Below are positions 39,312 to 50,785 of a stretch of DNA of 64,000 nucleotides, piece after piece. The DNA comes from Dermanyssus gallinae (Eukaryota > Arthropoda > Arachnida > Mesostigmata > Dermanyssidae), in assembly GCA_003439945.1 (NCBI GenBank), contig QVRM01002377.1, positions 434,001 through 498,000 on the forward strand. The letters run 5' to 3'. Each line of letters opens with the position of its first letter. Position 1 is the first letter of the stretch. A program made the position numbers and the translations under genes. The notes under the pieces were generated by a model. It saw nothing but the letters and a program-made list of their open reading frames with translations, did not search any database and was not told the origin of the DNA.

Positions 39312-40332
39312 CCATTACTTAATTATAAGTGCTCTAACAAAAGTATATATATGTGTCTGGTTTCTCTCCTCTATACAACTGTATATCGGACTATAGTAAA
39401 TGTCACGGATATTGAACGATTTTTCGCTGATCTTACAAAAACAGTAATAAACCTTAACTTATGTGAAGTAAGTCGTTTTGTTAGAAAATCGCAACTGCAA
39501 AGAGTAATATCAGTACTGAGTGATCATTTTCCCGCATTGATTATGCCCATTATATGTACTTACTATACGGTATATATCAGTATATGCACCGTAAAACCGT
39601 TTATTGGGTTGTTATAGGAAGACATATTTATTCACCGCAATATCGTACAGTCGTGAACTGAGTAATTTTTTTTAATGAGTGGTTATATGAGACCATCGAA
39701 GTAAAGAAATAACAGGTTTGCTACAATCGTTAACTAGATACAGGTGACTGCGAAATCACCGTTTTCTACCGGACTTCTTCGCCCTGGGACGGCCTTCAGG
39801 AACTCCATGATCGGTTCGATAGCAAGAGTCTTGAAGTCCTCGAACTGTATTATATGGAAATGATCCAAAGTTCAAAGTCGATGTACATCTACCTTGTACA
39901 AGTAACACCTGCAGTGAAAATCAAACATAACTATGTGGAACTAATGCTAGCATGTATGGCACTGTGTTAAGAAATATTGTAACAATGGTGTTACGGCTGC
40001 ACTAATATGTAGATGTTAGCTTAGGAAGCTAGGTTTAAGTAGAAGTGAAATCACGAAAATGTGCAATCTACGCAGGATTACAGAGAACGATATTGCACTG
40101 GTCTTATCCAAAATTGACCTACTCAATTTGTCAGAAAGCACCGTGGCGTGACAGACGAAATCGAACAAAGGCCAAAGTCGAACATCACGCTGTATTTGTT
40201 TTCTACAAAGACACTGGCTAATAAATGTATTAGCATGATGGAACGTTCTCGATTGTTCTACCTGTCATCGTTGATGATTAGTCGGTTGCGAATGCAAGGT
40301 TATGGCGTCTGCCGCTTTCTATTGATGTAATA
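39308..40332. other. No recognisable gene
   Basis: AT-rich; frames of 60-88 codons without motifs. Confidence 0.4.
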
Positions 40333-41490
40333 TTAAGTTGATCCATAAGTCCGTTCGGACTTTTCACCCGTTTTTGAAAACACATGTCGTTACAACGGAA
40401 TGCTTTTATTGACTGCTGTGTTGCCTATTTTGTTCAACTACCTTAGCCCGACGTTTAGATAAGCTCATGATCCCATCCCTCCAGAAAGTGGCGTCCAGAA
40501 TGCCACCTTTCGAAGTAATGGTCTATATACGTTTTAACACCTTCCAAAGAACCGAATTCTTTGCTATTAAGGGCATTTTGAAGGGACCGAAACAGATAAT
40601 AATCCGATGGAGCAAGGTCAGGATGTGGCAAAATATCCCATCCAAATTCCATTAACTTCTTGGTGGTGAGCAAAGATGTGTGCGGTCGTGCATGATCGTG
40701 GTGGAAGGTCGCTCCTTGACCGCTCGCCAATTCCGGTCGCTTCTGGTCAATCGCTCTCTTCAAATTGTCCAGTTGTAGACAGTATTTTGTCGTATTGATC
40801 GTTTCGTTTGGTTGCAACAACTCATAAAAAAATCACCCCTTTCGGATCCTACCAAACAATTAACATCACTTTTCCTGTATGGGGTCCGGGCTTGGCAGTT
40901 ACTTGGAGCGTGAGCTCCAAGTAAGCCTTTTTTAAGCCACGCCCTTCTGCGGACTACGTTTTTATAGAGTATCCACTTCTCATCCCCTGTCACCATGGTA
41001 CGGAGAACGCGTCCACCCTCGTTCTTTTTAGGGACTGATCGCAAACTAGCACACGGTTCTTCAGTTGGCGATTGCTAAGTAAGTGCGGCACCTTTACATC
41101 CAACTTGCTGACGAATCCCTTGGCATTAAGATGCCTTTGAACGGATGTGTAGGGTACGTCGATAATGGTCATGATCTCGCGCAGCGAGAGGTGTAGGTTT
41201 CGTTCGATTACTGATGATAGTGCGGCCGTGTGCACTGTCAACGGCCGCCCGGGCCGGCTCTCGTTAATGTCGAAGTCGTTCTTCTTTTTCCGAAAATAAA
41301 ATAGCACTAAATGACGAAAGTGCACATTTAGGTCTGCCATCTTCACTCGAGCGTTACAGTTTGCATGAGTTAAATATTCGAATCAATTCCACGGTATAAT
41401 TTCCACGGAGCAACTAGTCTGCTTATCCTCCCCCGAGGCTGCGCAGTACGCCGCGTGCAACTTTCCGAACGGACTTATGGATCGACCCAA
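40333..41490 (-). mobile_element. mariner transposon (mellifera-like), both ends present
   Basis: 27-bp terminal inverted repeats at 40333-40359 and 41464-41490 match at 24 of 27 positions (shared gatccataagtccgttcgga). A TA dinucleotide stands directly outside each end (40331-40332 and 41491-41492), the target duplication expected of mariners. The length is 1158 bp, shorter than the roughly 1.3 kb usual for the family, in agreement with the internal deletions seen in the transposase. It is transcribed on the minus strand. Confidence 0.93.
40455..41346 (-). pseudogene. mariner transposase, frameshifted and internally deleted
   Basis: A cut-and-paste transposase of the DD34D type. The N-terminus (HLVLFYFRKKKN) jumps straight to ESRPGRPLTV, so about 35 codons of the helix-turn-helix region are missing. 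Then come VPYTSVQRHLNAKG, VTGDEKWILYKN (first catalytic Asp, about 40960-41000) and HHDHARPHTS (second Asp). Before DLAPSDYYLF (third Asp) four residues of the usual HPPYSPDLAPSD segment are missing, which shortens the 34-residue spacing between the last two Asp to 30. The frame also shifts near 41040 and 40800. It cannot make active transposase. Its TIRs could still be mobilised in trans, which is inference. Confidence 0.92.
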
Positions 41491-41799
41491 TATATACATA
41501 TATACATCTTATAAGTAAATTATGCCAAATGTTAACACAACAGAAATTATTATTATTAAGTGGCTACTGCCTTCGGAATGTAAATCGTTAACTTCGTAGA
41601 TTACTGGACCAAAAGATCGACAAAGTATGTATTTGGCAATTAGAAAGTTGTCGTATTGCTGCTCGGTTTTTCTGTTTTAACAGCAGGTCTAAACTAGGTA
41701 AAGTGTCTGTGGTAATCTCTTCAGCACGCCAGTCTAAGACGCTTAAAAACATATTTTATACACTAGACAACAGCTATATATTTTTATATAAAAGATAAA

Positions 41800-42320
41800 C
41801 TTGGATTGTCCAGAAGTGTGTCACCGTTACGCTAGTGGCATCGCGTTGTCTTTACGAAGCATAATGCTCTTTCTGTTCACGAGACTGTGTCATTTCCTTA
41901 AAAGGGCGGTTTAAGGACAAAAGCTCGGTCGAGATGATCACAGTAGACACAGGAGCACAGCAGACGCCCGTGTCCATCGTTTTACCACTAGGAAATAACT
42001 CGTAGTGAACGATGCCATGCCCATCCTAATAAACGCAAAGCAAAATCTTGCGCGTATAGGTTAGTCTCCTTGGCGTATCTTGGCCTGGCGCGCTAGTAAC
42101 TTCCACGACCCCCATTATCGTAAAATATTTATTTTCGTCATAGGTAACAACTCGATTCAATATTTCTGGCAAGCCAAGAAGGGCATTTTGCTAGACGCTA
42201 CTTTTGTTGCGCTCGTCAAGTAGTCTTCCTCGAGCGTAATATGGGCTTCCAGAAATGGATTTCTTTAGAAGGCTTAAGTTGCCCGAACGGAACTTGGCGA
42301 ACCAATCATAGCACGAGGTC
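41800..42320 (-). pseudogene. Second mariner transposase relic
   Basis: The minus strand reads WFAKFRSGNLSLLKKSISGS (about 42245-42305), then RVVTYDENKYFTIMG (about 42105-42150), corresponding to the VTGDEKW block with its Asp kept, then HGIVHYELFPSGKTMDT (about 41965-42018) and SLVNRKS with KDNAMP (about 41837-41880), corresponding to the HDNARPH block. Stops and frameshifts interrupt it, and terminal repeats were not found. It differs strongly from the copy at 40333-41490, so it is a separate and older insertion. Confidence 0.75.
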
Positions 42321-44647
42321 TTTGAATGCAATCCTTGCTGAATACATTCCACTTCACATTTTAAACAGTTTTTGCACCAGTAACTTTTGACCTCGATCTC
42401 TTTACGTCCGTCGGGAAATCAAGGCTACCACGTAAACACAGTGTTTCGGGACACTGCTCGATCACAATCAGCACGTTGTAATATTTCCACCATCTTAGAC
42501 CATATAATTTGGTCTGTAAGAGAGATCTTGATGCAAATTCGTTGTTCCTCTATGTTCGGCTCCTTAAGAATGACTTTGTCTTTTGTACTACTTTGAACCA
42601 AACGTAGACAATAAATGATCAACTGGTAATATTTCTAAGCAAAACAAACCGAAAGATCATAGTGGCTTCAGTCTAGCGGCAAAATTTGAAGTATATATAT
42701 ATATATATACATGTTTGCGTTTAGAATTAATGATTAATCTATATCAACCGTTACCCAGGTTTACAAATCTTCGGAGACCGCTTGAACATGCACGTGTGTC
42801 GCTGTAGCCTCAAGGTTGCAACACGTAGTGCCACGCCGGTGATTTTCTGCGTTCCCTGGATATATATAAACAGTGTGTCTGCTAAACCTTAGGATTACTT
42901 TTATGTACCAGTGTTAGCCTCTCTGCTTGCTGGACAAGAACGGAAACGAGTGGTCTCGAATCGTTTCCGTCCTTAGGTGTTTCAATAGTCCAGGCGGCGT
43001 TGCGTACATTTATTTGGTGTTTAGTGTTTGCGTTGCGTGCGACTGAAAAGAGTTCTGCCAAATCCCTTTGCCGTCGAGCTGAGCGAGAGAAGAAAATCCC
43101 CTTTTTTACAACAAAGCAGTTTTTGGCTAAAAATGTGTCTGCTTTGCGCCACCCCCTTATTTGCTCGACGAACCATCTCCAGGTTATTTTTTGTTCCTCA
43201 AGTTAAAATCTATATGTAAAGGTTCTCGACTCTGTTGCAAACAGCAGAGGGTCACATGCGTGGTAAGGAACTAACACCAAGAGACACAATCTAGTTAGTG
43301 ACCGTTCCATAACTGTACAAACAATTGTGTAAATTTAGGAAGGATGTGTTTTTATAGATATGCAATACAAGCTGTACATTAAGCTCATGTCAGTACTAGT
43401 ATAGTAGACATTTTAAGTAAATCTCACTTGTATTTTCGTATTTCTATATTCCATGTTGACAGTACTTTGCTATACGAATTAATTCCAATGAGTACATTAC
43501 GATGAAATGCCAAAAACATTTCTGTGGTGGGTACATTAACTCGGGTAATAGACTATTTTCCAAAGGCCTTTTAAGCTAGACGGACGTTCTACGCTTAAAG
43601 CCGCTAGCACTCGATAACTCGCATACGAATTAGGAACAAATAGGTCTCACTCACACACTGAGTGTCGTTAAGAAATTGAATCGCTCACGCAAATTAGTTT
43701 AATTGATTGCTATCCACCAGCAAGCCCTATTTTGGATCAACTAATTACGCATGACGCAACGAGATAATTTTGCAACAACGAAAGTAAAGGAAAACTCTAG
43801 GAGACAGATCTTACAATAATCCACCATGATACGCAAAAAAGTGAAATTTCTGTTCAGAACCTCGCCTGACTGTAAGAAGATTGGCAAAAAACATACTGCA
43901 GATAAAAAACGCCACTTAAAAGTACTGTTTAAAATGCTGATTAGTGGTAAACTATTTAACATTAGTTTCAGTTATGAGACTCTCTGATAAATTTAATGCC
44001 ACTCGAACCCACGGGCTGAAGTCCCTTATTGTCTGGGTTGAGATAACTGCCTCAGAATGAGACCTCCTTGTATTCATCACACATGGAACAAAACAACTGA
44101 ATGCCTTCCTTAACTACCAATTACTGCTGGAGCGTTGTAGGAAGCCTTGGGTGCGAGCCCACTTTGGCAACAGCATTCGGCGTTCTGCTGCAAAGCAAAA
44201 CAAACTCATTAGTGGCCCCGCAACAACATGCCAAAGTTGAATTTATTTAGGACGGGTAATATTATTCTCGCCCGATCTCAGCCACATAGATTTTTCATAT
44301 AGAGTACATTAAAGTTTTTTGCTTTAAGGTGAGCTGCAAAAAAGTAGGTTTACGGCCATTCAGATTGAATGGGGAAACATTATGAAAACTGTCGTTTTAG
44401 CGGCAAGCGAGGGTTTCATTGATAGGTTGCGCAATATTATAAAAGCAAAATGCATATATGTTGAGGATTATAAGGGTACTTGCGTCGAAAATATTCTGCG
44501 GGAACTATATATTAACTAATAAATATTGGTTTTATTCGGTGCAACTTTGGCTGTATATATTTTTTTTTATACTTAGATATATATTATATACTCCATCTGC
44601 CATTCGAGCAAAATCTAGACGTCTATGGTTTGACAATTTGGTCTGTT
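42321..44647. other. No recognisable gene
   Basis: A 19-bp TA run lies at 42691-42709. The frames, up to 90 codons, have no motif. Confidence 0.4.
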
Positions 44648-45340
44648 CGTTGTGCCGGCCCCTCAGCAACATATTAAAGGTAAAATCGAAGAACCTCGAT
44701 TTACTAGAAGCGGAGAACTTGTTATTGTAGTGGAAGACGAGGTCGACAGAAGTACACTGCTATCGCTGCAAGAATTGGCGAAAGTAAAGGTATCTGCGAG
44801 GTTAAACGGAGCTCGCTCCTTAGTAAAAGGAACGATTTTTGGCACGCACCCCTGCGTATCAGAAACTACCATATTAACTTCTCTCGCATTCTATCGATTC
44901 TCCAAAGCAGTTCAAGTGAAAACCAGTAATCCAAATACCAAGGTTGTAACGGCAACCGAACACGTTATTCTGGCATCTGCGGGCAATAACTTTCTGGCAC
45001 TCTTGGGACTTAAACAGCACGAGGTCATATTGCACCGTGAGTCAATGCAGTGCTTTAGACGCTTCAGCATAGATCACTTAGGCACGAATTGCAAGATTAA
45101 GAAATCGAGTTGCAGGAGATTTAAGTCACAAGGGCATTTTAGGAGAGATTGTGAGACGGAAGCCCGTTACTGCTTATGCAATAGTGAACACAAAACCACT
45201 TGGGGCTCCTGCCCACATAGATTGCACCGCATGGACATGCTGAATAGAACGTCATGGAACATAATACAAACGCAGACAGTTAAACTGTTGTTAAATCAAA
45301 CAACAAATTCTGACGGGTATGTACGAATTGACGAATAAAC
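44648..45340 (+). pseudogene. Non-LTR retrotransposon ORF1 (gag-like) with zinc knuckles, 5'-truncated
   Basis: An open frame of about 228 codons; it begins with GTG at 44652 and has no convincing start, so the 5' part is missing. It shows SGELVIVVEDEVD, a region with FSKAVQVKT, and then a cysteine-rich tail: CFRRFSIDHLGTNC, CRRFKSQGHFRRDC and CLCNSEHKTTWGSC, the last two close to CCHC/CCHC-like knuckles (the Cys at one position of the second knuckle is Phe). This plan is that of I/Jockey-type ORF1 proteins, which bind the element RNA. No EN-RT frame follows; a related but more decayed copy is at 50106-51312. The frame is open but truncated, so it is annotated as a pseudogene. Confidence 0.8.
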
Positions 45341-46106
45341 ACTAACAATAATGTTAAAAGCAATTCCGACGGCGGAAAAGGCCATTTATGGCTAAATATT
45401 AGGTTTATATTTTATATTTATTATCATTTTTATTATTGTCACTGGTTTTTGAGATAATTCGATTGAGGTTGAAGACGCCGCGTACACTACCATTCGAGAG
45501 CTTTATCTCGGAATGGGAAAATAAAGTTGAACAAGTCCGACGATAAGTCGGAAACCTGGATATTTTCAGGGCCTCTCACCTCTGGTCTGGTCTTGCATGT
45601 GACAATCACCACGTCTATACCAGATACATAGTTCATGGCTATCATCACCTGGTTTGTTCAAATACGAGCTTCCACGAGGAGTACACCGAGTGCGTCTGTC
45701 GACTGTGCTCTCAAGTGTGTACGAAGTTTCACGCGTCTGCCTGCATGGCCCTTGCGAAGAGATCACTGCACTGCCTCTCTCGAATAACATGCCGCGAGCA
45801 GCTGACTGTATAATTGTATAATCTGTATAGGTGTTTATGTTATATGCATACTTAATATGAGTGAAATAAATATGATGATAAATATTTGTATTATTACCAA
45901 ATATGAACTGATGAATAAACACCAACCAAATGGGTCACATAAAAAACGCTTGATGAGGCAACCCTAGAAACTAGATACATGAATGAAATCCATAGCTTTA
46001 TTCATGAGTACTTGCAAATGCACTCGAAAGCATTCAGGCTCTGTACTGAGGAGGTTTTCCGGAGGCTAGATCGGATAATAATGTGCTCGTTGCGTCAAAG
46101 GATATA
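45341..46106. other. No recognisable gene
   Basis: Possible 3' flank of the gag relic, AT-rich at 45360-45440. A minus-strand frame of 119 codons (45566-45925) has no motif. Confidence 0.4.
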
Positions 46107-46107
46107 A

Positions 46108-46153
<46 letters not shown>
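46107..46153. repeat. (AAT)n microsatellite, possible LINE 3' tail
   Basis: About 47 bp of AAT. Read on the minus strand it lies just past the AATAAA-containing 3' UTR of the LINE relic at 46150-48520, so it may be that element's tail. Confidence 0.9.
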
Positions 46154-46179
46154 GAACACGTGTATAGTAATTTATTTAA

Positions 46180-46624
46180 TCAAATAACAAAGTTTTTTAA
46201 GATAATGACGATTTAATATCAATAAAATAAATATTGTACGGAAATTAAATGGTAGTGCAGTAATTTTGACTAGAGTAAAGTCAATCAAAGTTAAAATTGA
46301 TATTGTTAACAAGAGGGGACGCCAACGAAAAAAGAAACTACGAGGAAGAAACAAACTTTTTACGGCTTCTCTTGAAGGCTAAAGTACCGGGAATGGCGGC
46401 AAGGGCGGGAGGAATTCTATATAAAACTATAAATGAGTAATGACGTGCTTCATTCTCAAGAAACCGTGTTGGCGGAAGACTTATGGCAATGTAAGGTCGC
46501 CTATTTCGGAGGGAGTATGGTGCAGCACGAAAATAGCGGCTCAAAACATATCATTCCACATTAAAACAACCGTGATATTTAAGTAGGAAGCCGACTGATT
46601 ATCTAGGTCGCAGATTAAATATAG
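46180..46624. repeat. 445-bp direct repeat, copy A
   Basis: Reads as identical to 47460-47904 (offset 1280 bp). It holds the C-terminal RT codons and 3' UTR of the LINE relic. Boundaries: to the left the copies agree from the t before caaataacaaag; to the right they agree up to atag and then differ. Confidence 0.95.
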
Positions 46625-47459
46625 AACGAATAGCCCTGTTTGGCAGAGGCTAAAGTGTTGCGATGACATTAGCTAGCGCCACCAAGACGAGAATAGAGAC
46701 TTGAAACCCACGAAGTCGAAGATGGGCGAGTGCAGCAACAGCAGGTGAAAATGTATGTTGGAGTATGTTAGGGTGGCTGTTCCATGTCATAATCTCATTG
46801 AAAACTAAGCCCAGGCAGGTGTTATTTGGGGACAGCTCTAGCAGGGTACAATTTATAAATAAGTCGCCCCTAGAGAAGGTTATGGAAGAATGGGACGTCC
46901 GGAAAAGTACAACCTGGGTTGTCGGGGCGTTAATCTTCATCCGAAGGTTGCAAAAATCATCACAGAGGAGTGCCAATGCTTAGTTCGCCATTTCAAAACC
47001 AGCCCGCAGGCTACATTTAGATAAGAAGTCAAGCAGAGTGCAGTCATCAGCATAAGATACCGCACGTATACTGGAGAACCTACCAAACCTATAGCAGTAT
47101 TAATATAAAGTATAAACTGGAAAAGCCAAGGCGCATAACGAACTAACCGGTTGGGGCCGATTAACCAGTGACGGTAACTACTTGATCCTTAATATACGAC
47201 TAAAACCAAGAACAACCACTACTATTGAAGTCTAGGGATCGAAGGACTAAGACCAAACTTTAAAGAACGACACAGTCGAACGCCTTGCTAATATCGACAG
47301 CAATTGCGAGATATCCGTTACTCTGAACGGAAGACTCAAGGAGAGTCTGGTAGATAAAAGCATGAGCGGTCTCAGCAGTCCTATGGCACGAAAACCAAAC
47401 TGTCTTGGCGAGAGGAAATTAAGTCGACTTGTGCCGAAATCTTCATTAACACACATAGT

Positions 47460-47904
47460 TCAAATAACAAAGTTTTTTAAGATAATGACGATTTAATATC
47501 AATAAAATAAATATTGTACGGAAATTAAATGGTAGTGCAGTAATTTTGACTAGAGTAAAGTCAATCAAAGTTAAAATTGATATTGTTAACAAGAGGGGAC
47601 GCCAACGAAAAAAGAAACTACGAGGAAGAAACAAACTTTTTACGGCTTCTCTTGAAGGCTAAAGTACCGGGAATGGCGGCAAGGGCGGGAGGAATTCTAT
47701 ATAAAACTATAAATGAGTAATGACGTGCTTCATTCTCAAGAAACCGTGTTGGCGGAAGACTTATGGCAATGTAAGGTCGCCTATTTCGGAGGGAGTATGG
47801 TGCAGCACGAAAATAGCGGCTCAAAACATATCATTCCACATTAAAACAACCGTGATATTTAAGTAGGAAGCCGACTGATTATCTAGGTCGCAGATTAAAT
47901 ATAG
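47460..47904. repeat. 445-bp direct repeat, copy B
   Basis: Partner of 46180-46624. The two copies share the same stops and frameshifts, so the duplication arose after the element decayed. Confidence 0.95.
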
Positions 47905-48510
47905 CGATATAATAGGCGAAATATGTCGAAGTTGGAACGGGACATCTGGAAGGGGAGGTAGATAGTCGTGCAAGTCGTGGGCCACGAGAAGGGGGAATAC
48001 CTTTAACTGTCTGATCGCCAATAGTCTGAATAATTAAGTAAAGCCCTATGTGCCAATTTGTAGGAAACCGCTGTTAGATGTGGGTTGGACTCATCATGAA
48101 CATACTTACGGCCGACAAGGTTAAGATATTTTTGCAGACGCAGGAGAGCAGATGAACGCCAGATCTTGGAGAGCGGTCAACGGTAATGCACAGCCACTGA
48201 GAGGGAGGCTTGATCATAGATGTTAAATCGTTTGGAGTTAAAAGTTTCAACAACTCTGTCAGAATCGGGGGACATTAAACAGTCACGCCACTCAGCCGTC
48301 ACCAGCTTAGAGGCAAACAATAATCGTAGTTAAATGTGTTAAATATCCGCTTGGTCATCCTCTTTATGACACGCCATACCGAAGTAGCAGCAGAGGTAGG
48401 TTTGAGAAGCAAACGACGGAATAGAGGGTAATGATCAGAGAATATTAATGTTGACATAACGATAGCGTCGTAATTGAGAAGAGTGCCACCGCCATCGATG
48501 CACACATGAT

Positions 48511-48834
48511 GCGTTTGCAACTCTACAAATGTCAGTGAATGCTAACGGTCTGGGTATATTTGTGGATAAAACGAAGGCTATTCGATTCAGGGGAGGCGGA
48601 AAGCTGGCTAACGATGATAGGCTTCAGTTTCAGGAAAGCCCTGCCGAGAATGCGAAACACTTCGCCTACATTGGCGAAGCGGCCATCGATCCAGCGAATC
48701 TGATCTCGGTAGACTCCAAACTGCATTTTTTAAATCCATCATGGGTGTCCACAGAACAAGTCAGAGTGCCTGTTACGAAAATTACCCATAAGCTAGACTT
48801 GATTTTATATATGGACCTACCGATCAACCCATAG
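48511..48834 (+). pseudogene. RT fragment on the opposite strand (KTK region)
   Basis: The plus strand reads VNANGLGIFVDKTKAIRFRG, then KLANDDRLQF and HFAYIG, the order of the post-YxDD part of LINE RTs (INxxKTK, then a YLG-like block). It abuts the minus-strand LINE relic at 48520. A similar block, INANERKAIKFR, occurs in the fragment at 58410-58700, so both may come from one family. Confidence 0.55.
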
Positions 48835-49289
48835 CTTTCTCACGGATAGCTGCTAATATCAGACAAGCCTTCCCCCTAACGTGTTTACAGCAAAAACGTC
48901 ATACGAACAGAAGTAGACAGATCACACCCTATAAGCATTAACGGGAGGGGAACCGGCGATCTACGCGGCGTATAACATATACACATGACATATATTACAC
49001 GGCATAAAACCGACCGAAATATACAGATTGAACATATATAAAACAAACGTTACATTTCACAAAATGCACTAATTTGACTCCTCTGTGATTTTTTCATCGC
49101 TAGGTTTATTTTTTTGGCAGATATTTGAGAGTGGAGCAAGAAAGATTGTAATTTATTAGAGTGCATGTGTGAGCTTACGAGGAATGGATATGAGAGAGTA
49201 AACAGTTTGTCTTATGATAACATTCCTATAAGTATCCTTATTGTGCAAATCATAAAGTTTAGTAAACAGCTGTGCTTATATATATATAT

Positions 49290-49331
<42 letters not shown>

Positions 49332-49640
49332 ACGTGTTCGTGTGTGGTTTTTGTCAAGTACCTCTACATTTAGACTTTATCATGAAAATCCATTAGCATC
49401 AGTGATCATAGCACTTGTGCGGCTATATGATTGGATTCATGTAAACATTAATGGACGATGAGTGGACTAGTTAATTAAGTGGACTAATTAACCCACCTTC
49501 ACCTCTTCTCTCTCGTCCTTAACATCACACGTCCATCATCATAATCTCCAACTTTGCCGTTGCTTGAATCGAAACCACTTTCATGTTAGCCTCACTGTAG
49601 CCACCCCATCCGTCATCATTATCATCATCATCTTTGTGGT
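48835..49640. other. No recognisable gene
   Basis: AT-rich, with TA runs at 49277-49290 and 49294-49327. Confidence 0.45.
49294..49327. repeat. (TA)n microsatellite
   Basis: About 34 bp of TA. Confidence 0.95.
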
Positions 49641-50702
49641 ACGTGCATTATCAGTACTCACCAGAAGCGGCATAAGCTTAGTGGCTCATCTTCATTGGCT
49701 CTACCTAACTATTACCTACACTCCCATTACCATCACCAGTCGACATCACGACTATCATTATTGACACCACCGATGTCACTACCCCCTCCCCCTCCGCATG
49801 GATGCCATCACCATTATTACCAATCGAACGTATACTAAAGTCCGGTCTGCGACTACTCGTAAACAAACAATGCCTTGTTTGCAAATAGGTGCGGCACAGC
49901 ACCAGTTGGCCATTCCAATGGAACACCAACAAGACAGCAAGAGATATGGCAGCCTGACGTACTTGCGTACGTGCATGTGGATGAAGAAGCGGATGGACGC
50001 ATTGGACCAATCAGCGATGCAGGCGGTTCGACTTACCCTCTAAAAACGAGTGGTGGGACGGCGCACCTCCAGGTTGCATACCTCAACATCAAAAGCAAAC
50101 ATTTTGGCTTTTCTGCATCTTTTCGGGGTTTCCAAAGCAATTAGAGTGAAGACTAAGAACACGAGGATACATATGCATCATCGTCCAAACAAGTTATTCG
50201 CAGGTGGGGACTTCCCAGCAAAAGTTCGGTTGGGGCTAAAATGTTTGCTTTTGATGTTGAGGTATGCAACCTGGAGGTGCGCCGTCCCACCACTCGTTTT
50301 TAGAGGGTAAGTCGAACCGCCTGCATCGCTGATTGGTCCAATGCGTCCATCCGCTTCTTCATCCACATGCACGTACGCAAGTACGTCAGGCTGCCATATC
50401 TCTTGCTGTCTTGTTGGTGTTCCATTGGAATGGCCAACTGGTGCTGTGCCGCACCTATTTGCAAACAAGGCATTGTTTGTTTACGAGTAGTCGCAGACCG
50501 GACTTTAGTATACGTTCGATTGGTAATAATGGTGATGGCATCCATGCGGAGGGGGAGGGGGTAGTGACATCGGTGGCGTCAATAATGATAGTCGTGATGT
50601 CGACTGGTGGTGGTAAAGGGAGTGTAGGTAATAGTTAGGTAGAGCCAATGAAGATGAGCCACTAAGCTTATGCCGCTTCTGGTGAGTACTGATAATGCAC
50701 GT
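49641..50702. repeat. Near-perfect 465-bp palindrome with 132-bp spacer
   Basis: The left arm 49641-50105 and right arm 50238-50702 are inverted copies; every pair of positions I checked sums to 100343, so there are no net indels. I see only a few substitutions, for example three within the outer 300 bp. Each arm contains mirrored open frames of 65-101 codons that match no family I know. There is no clear terminal motif or target duplication at the outer ends. It could be a young foldback element, an inverted duplication made by template switching, or an assembly artefact. Confidence 0.9.
50106..50237 (+). pseudogene. Spacer of the palindrome: gag-like fragment
   Basis: In one plus-strand frame the spacer reads LAFLHLFGVSKAIRVKTKN. 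This parallels SLAFYRFSKAVQVKTSN in the ORF1 relic at 44648-45340. The similarity is short but co-linear with the knuckle remnant beyond the palindrome (50785 on). Confidence 0.5.
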
Positions 50703-50785
50703 GTTACATACCCATGTATTGTTTTAAGTGTTACATACCCATGTATTGTTTTAGGGGTTGCATACCCCTGCAAATTTTTAAGTGA
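50701..50785. repeat. Short tandem repeat, unit about 28 bp
   Basis: gttacatacccatgtattg recurs twice almost perfectly and once or twice in degraded form, starting where the right palindrome arm ends. Confidence 0.7.

Larger units (their letters stand above)
46154..48520 (-). pseudogene. LINE relic (EN, RT core, C-terminus, 3' UTR) with internal duplication
   Basis: Reading leftward: an EN end with LIFSDHYPL (about 48423-48445); a linker with LLRLQKYLNLVGRKY (about 48105-48155); then a 445-bp segment carrying the RT C-terminus (47460-47904); then RT core motifs FLSPRQFGFR (about 47390-47420), AVDISKAFD (motif A, about 47275-47300) and SYADDCTLLDF (motif C, about 47035-47070), then NLRMKINAPTTQVVLF; and finally a second copy of the 445-bp segment (46180-46624). 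This last copy has RAAPYSLRNRRPY, PPTRFLENEARHYSFIV and FKRSRKKF, then the 3' UTR with AATAAA. The order is therefore scrambled: the C-terminus also appears before the RT core. Stops and frameshifts are frequent. CR1-like C-terminal style. Confidence 0.8.

Noticed and set aside
49876..49976. Possible THAP-like start (MANWCCAAPICKQ) on the minus strand inside the palindrome arm
   Set aside because: Only the first Cys spacing resembles THAP; the later Cys/His and aromatic residues are absent.
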